This document shows positions 5,723 to 7,195 of a DNA stretch of 7,195 bases, in pieces (positions within the stretch are counted from its first letter, which is position 1; each line of letters starts with the position of its first letter). The DNA comes from Streptosporangiaceae bacterium (GTDB lineage Bacteria; Actinomycetota; Actinomycetes; Streptosporangiales; Streptosporangiaceae). Location of the stretch: assembly GCA_030038715.1 (NCBI GenBank), contig JASHSO010000063.1, forward strand, positions 1-7,195, read 5' to 3'. The position numbers and the translations under genes were made by a program. The notes under the pieces are model-generated. The model had not been told where the DNA came from, ran no database searches, and saw only the letters and a program-made list of their open reading frames with translations.

Positions 5723-6694
5723 ATGACGACACCCGCCCAGGCGACGCCACCGGCAGCAGGCAAGAGACTGCCATGGACTGCGCTACCAGGCGACCTCCGG
5801 CACGAGGTCGAGCGATCGCTCGGCGGCCGGGTGGTTGCGGCCACCACGCAGCCCGGAGGGTTCTCGCCCGGGGTCGCCGCCAGGCTGCTGCTGTCGACCG
5901 GGCGCAGGGCATTCGTCAAGGCGGTCAACGACATCAACCCCGAGTCACCGCGCATCCACCGGGCTGAGGCCAAGGTCGCTGCCCTGCTGCCGCCGAGCAC
6001 GCCGGCACCGCGGTTGCTGGGCTGCATCGAATCGGCAGTTTGGGTCGTCCTCCTGCTGGAGGACATCGAGGGCTCTGTACCCGCGCAGCCGTGGCGGCCT
6101 GCCGAGCTGAGCAGGGTGCTCGACGCAATGGCCGGCCTGGCCGAGGCCCTGACGCCGTCGCCCATCGACGCGATGCCGGCGGCACAGCGGTTTAGGCATC
6201 TCGGGCGCGGCTGGCGGCTGTTGGCCGAGGCGGCAGACTCTGGCCGTGACACCCTCGAAGGCCTGCATCCGTGGGCCCGGGCTCGCCTGGCCGAGCTCGT
6301 CGCGGTGGAGGAGGCCTGGCCGCGGGCCGGCGCCGGGGCGACCCTCGCGCACGGCGACATCCGGGCCGACAACATCCTGCTGACGCCGGACCGCGTCGTG
6401 TTCGTGGACTGGCCCTGGGCTTGCCTCGCTGCCCGGTGGTTCGACCTGGTGGCGATGCTGCCGAGCGTTGCCATGCAGGGCGGGCCGCTGCCCGAGGACG
6501 TGCTCGCGACTCATGCCCTCGGCCAGGGCGCCGACCCGGACGCGGTCACGAGCGTCGTGGCCGCGCTGGCTGGCATGTTCACCTATCTCGCCCGCCAGCC
6601 TGACCCGCCTGGGCTGCCGACGCTGCGGGCCTTCCAGGCCGCGCAAGCCTCGGTAGCTCTGGGCTGGCTCAAGGTCAGGACCAAGCTGCCATAG
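5723..6694 (+). CDS. Aminoglycoside-phosphotransferase-fold (APH) family kinase, substrate unknown
   Basis: Soluble 323-aa protein with the eukaryotic-like kinase fold of the APH family. It has a Gly-rich nucleotide loop 'GGFSPG' (45-50) and the ATP-binding Lys K66 in 'FVKAV', with E82 a likely partner. The hinge is near 'LLLEDIEG' (110-117). The catalytic loop is HGDIRADN (210-217), with D212 as base and N217 as metal ligand, and metal-binding D229 lies in 'FVDWPWA'. These residues are complete, so it should transfer phosphate from ATP. The substrate cannot be read from sequence. This 'GGFSPG...FVKAV...NPESP...HR' type is widespread in actinomycetes as unassigned phosphotransferases, and I see no reason to call it antibiotic resistance. 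ATG at 5723 gives a normal N-terminus with a short Pro/Ala tail. A longer in-frame start at 5585 would overlap map by 97 bp and add Arg-rich, non-conserved sequence, so I rejected it. The gene lies 41 bp after map with its own probable promoter. Confidence 0.88.
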   Translation: MTTPAQATPPAAGKRLPWTALPGDLRHEVERSLGGRVVAATTQPGGFSPGVAARLLLSTGRRAFVKAVNDINPESPRIHRAEAKVAALLPPSTPAPRLLGCIESAVWVVLLLEDIEGSVPAQPWRPAELSRVLDAMAGLAEALTPSPIDAMPAAQRFRHLGRGWRLLAEAADSGRDTLEGLHPWARARLAELVAVEEAWPRAGAGATLAHGDIRADNILLTPDRVVFVDWPWACLAARWFDLVAMLPSVAMQGGPLPEDVLATHALGQGADPDAVTSVVAALAGMFTYLARQPDPPGLPTLRAFQAAQASVALGWLKVRTKLP

Positions 6695-6737
6695 CAGGCT
6701 TGCCAACGGGTCCTGGGCGTGCGACATTGGCGATCGT

Positions 6738-6783
6738 CCTAAGGCCCGCCGTTACGCCGGCCTAACTCCACGACTGCCTTAGG
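6738..6783. repeat. Inverted repeat CCTAAGGC...GCCTTAGG in the spacer before the secreted-protein gene
   Basis: CCTAAGGC (6738-6745) and GCCTTAGG (6776-6783) are perfect 8-bp reverse complements with a 30-nt interval. The interval holds a smaller hairpin, GCCG (6748-6751) with CGGC (6758-6761), and a related half-site CCTAA at 6761-6765. No T-run follows, so it is a poor intrinsic terminator for the phosphotransferase gene. It ends 24 nt before the secreted-protein ATG, so an operator or a 5'-leader structure is more likely. The rest of the spacer (6695-6737) shows nothing I can name. Confidence 0.45.
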
Positions 6784-6800
6784 GCCGAGTAGGAAACGGC

Positions 6801-6815
6801 ATGAACAATGTTTAA
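6801..6815 (+). other. Four-codon upstream ORF (MNNV) overlapping the secreted-protein start
   Basis: ATG AAC AAT GTT TAA. An AGGA (6791-6794) lies 6 nt before this ATG, the best ribosome-binding spacing in the window, whereas it is 13 nt from the real start at 6808. The short frame ends inside the downstream gene (stop at 6813-6815), so ribosomes terminating there could restart on the overlapping ATG. It may be chance. Confidence 0.25.
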
Positions 6816-7195
6816 ACGGATAATAATCGCAATATCGGTTGTTCTGACCCTCCTGCTGTCAGGGCTGCCAGCATCCGCGGCGTTGGCGTCCTCGTTGCCG
6901 GTGGTTTACGGAGTCCCGTACGGCCACCAAGGCGGCAACTTCGTCGATGGCAAGATCAAGCCGACAGGCGAGCTGTTGTGGACCGGGGACGGCAGCGCCT
7001 GGTTCATCATCCACTCCTGGAAGAGCTGGACCGCCTCGGCCGCATGGGGCTCGGCCACCGTGCACGTACGCTCCTGCTGGGGGAGCTGTATCAAGTACAA
7101 GACCGAACATACGACCCTGCACTTTTACCGGGTTGAGATCCACAATGGCCGGCCCTACTTCACGAGGCTGCATTTCGGCCTTAGCCACAAGGTCG
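6808..7195 (+). CDS. Small secreted protein with Sec signal peptide, 3' end outside the window
   Basis: Open frame to the window edge: 129 codons are seen and the stop is missing. The N-terminus is a clear Sec signal peptide: 'MFKR' basic region, hydrophobic core at residues 5-21, and Ala-X-Ala cleavage sites after A24 (ASA) or A27 (ALA). The visible mature part is rich in Trp (W58, W65, W71, W74, W80, W91) and has a C90-x3-C94 pair that probably forms a disulphide. It has no Cys lipobox. The layout 'DG..W.I..W.SW...A.G......C...C', a middle Tyr/Phe stretch and 'YFTRL' near 117-121 resembles a family of small extracellular actinomycete proteins of unknown function; that is my recollection of the pattern, not a search. 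An in-frame TGA at 6802-6804 fixes the start at 6808. The first codons are AT-rich with three ATA Ile codons, rare in such genomes. The mature part also uses more A/T-ending codons (TTT, CAT, AAT) than the neighbours, which hints at accessory or acquired DNA. Confidence 0.8.
   Translation, partial: MFKRIIIAISVVLTLLLSGLPASAALASSLPVVYGVPYGHQGGNFVDGKIKPTGELLWTGDGSAWFIIHSWKSWTASAAWGSATVHVRSCWGSCIKYKTEHTTLHFYRVEIHNGRPYFTRLHFGLSHKV

Noticed and set aside
5723..6694. Phosphotransferase as an antibiotic-resistance gene
   Set aside because: Only the general kinase fold is visible. Nothing in its motifs or neighbours indicates an aminoglycoside or macrolide substrate, and this subtype is a common chromosomal actinomycete family.
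5945..6727. 260-codon minus-strand frame across the phosphotransferase gene
   Set aside because: Antisense shadow: the plus strand has a full APH catalytic loop and metal-binding Asp, while this frame shows no motif.
6859..7188. 109-codon minus-strand frame over the secreted-protein region
   Set aside because: The plus strand encodes a clear signal peptide and mature domain here. The reverse frame has no supporting start or motif.

Overview
The window is high-G+C DNA (about two thirds G+C by eye) with strong G/C bias at third codon positions, GTG starts and almost no Shine-Dalgarno sequences. The protein families point to an actinomycete (Actinomycetota), probably a filamentous soil lineage. 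The sequence does not justify a finer assignment. No mobile element, CRISPR array, tRNA or rRNA is visible, and no stretch of more than about 115 bases lacks a gene.

Layout. A large FUSC-family membrane protein (possible aromatic-acid-type exporter; its 5' end lies at or beyond the window edge) occupies 2-2452 on the plus strand. It converges on, and overlaps by 27 bp, a minus-strand ftsH (4408-2426) encoding a membrane AAA+ zinc protease. That FtsH carries the 'VAGYDGAKAEI' signature of what looks like an accessory actinobacterial FtsH subfamily. A short divergent promoter region (4409-4505) separates ftsH from three plus-strand genes: a 118-aa bacterial PH-domain-like protein (4506-4862), a type I methionine aminopeptidase (4914-5681) and an APH-fold phosphotransferase (5723-6694). 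A 113-bp spacer with an inverted repeat then leads to a small Trp/Cys-containing secreted protein (from 6808) that runs off the right edge.

How the genes relate. No single pathway joins them. FtsH and methionine aminopeptidase are both protein-processing enzymes, but each lies outside its usual chromosomal neighbourhood, so both may be second copies. The PH-like, map and phosphotransferase genes are closely spaced (51 and 41 bp) and could be partly co-transcribed. However, each also has a -10-like hexamer (second base A, last two bases AT) 5-6 nt upstream of its start codon, which suggests individual leaderless promoters.

Most of the window is ordinary accessory or housekeeping content. The parts most worth a second look are the leaderless-start pattern, the dyad symmetries sitting on the ftsH and phosphotransferase promoters, and the partial secreted protein at the right edge. 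I do not see a convincing new multi-gene system.
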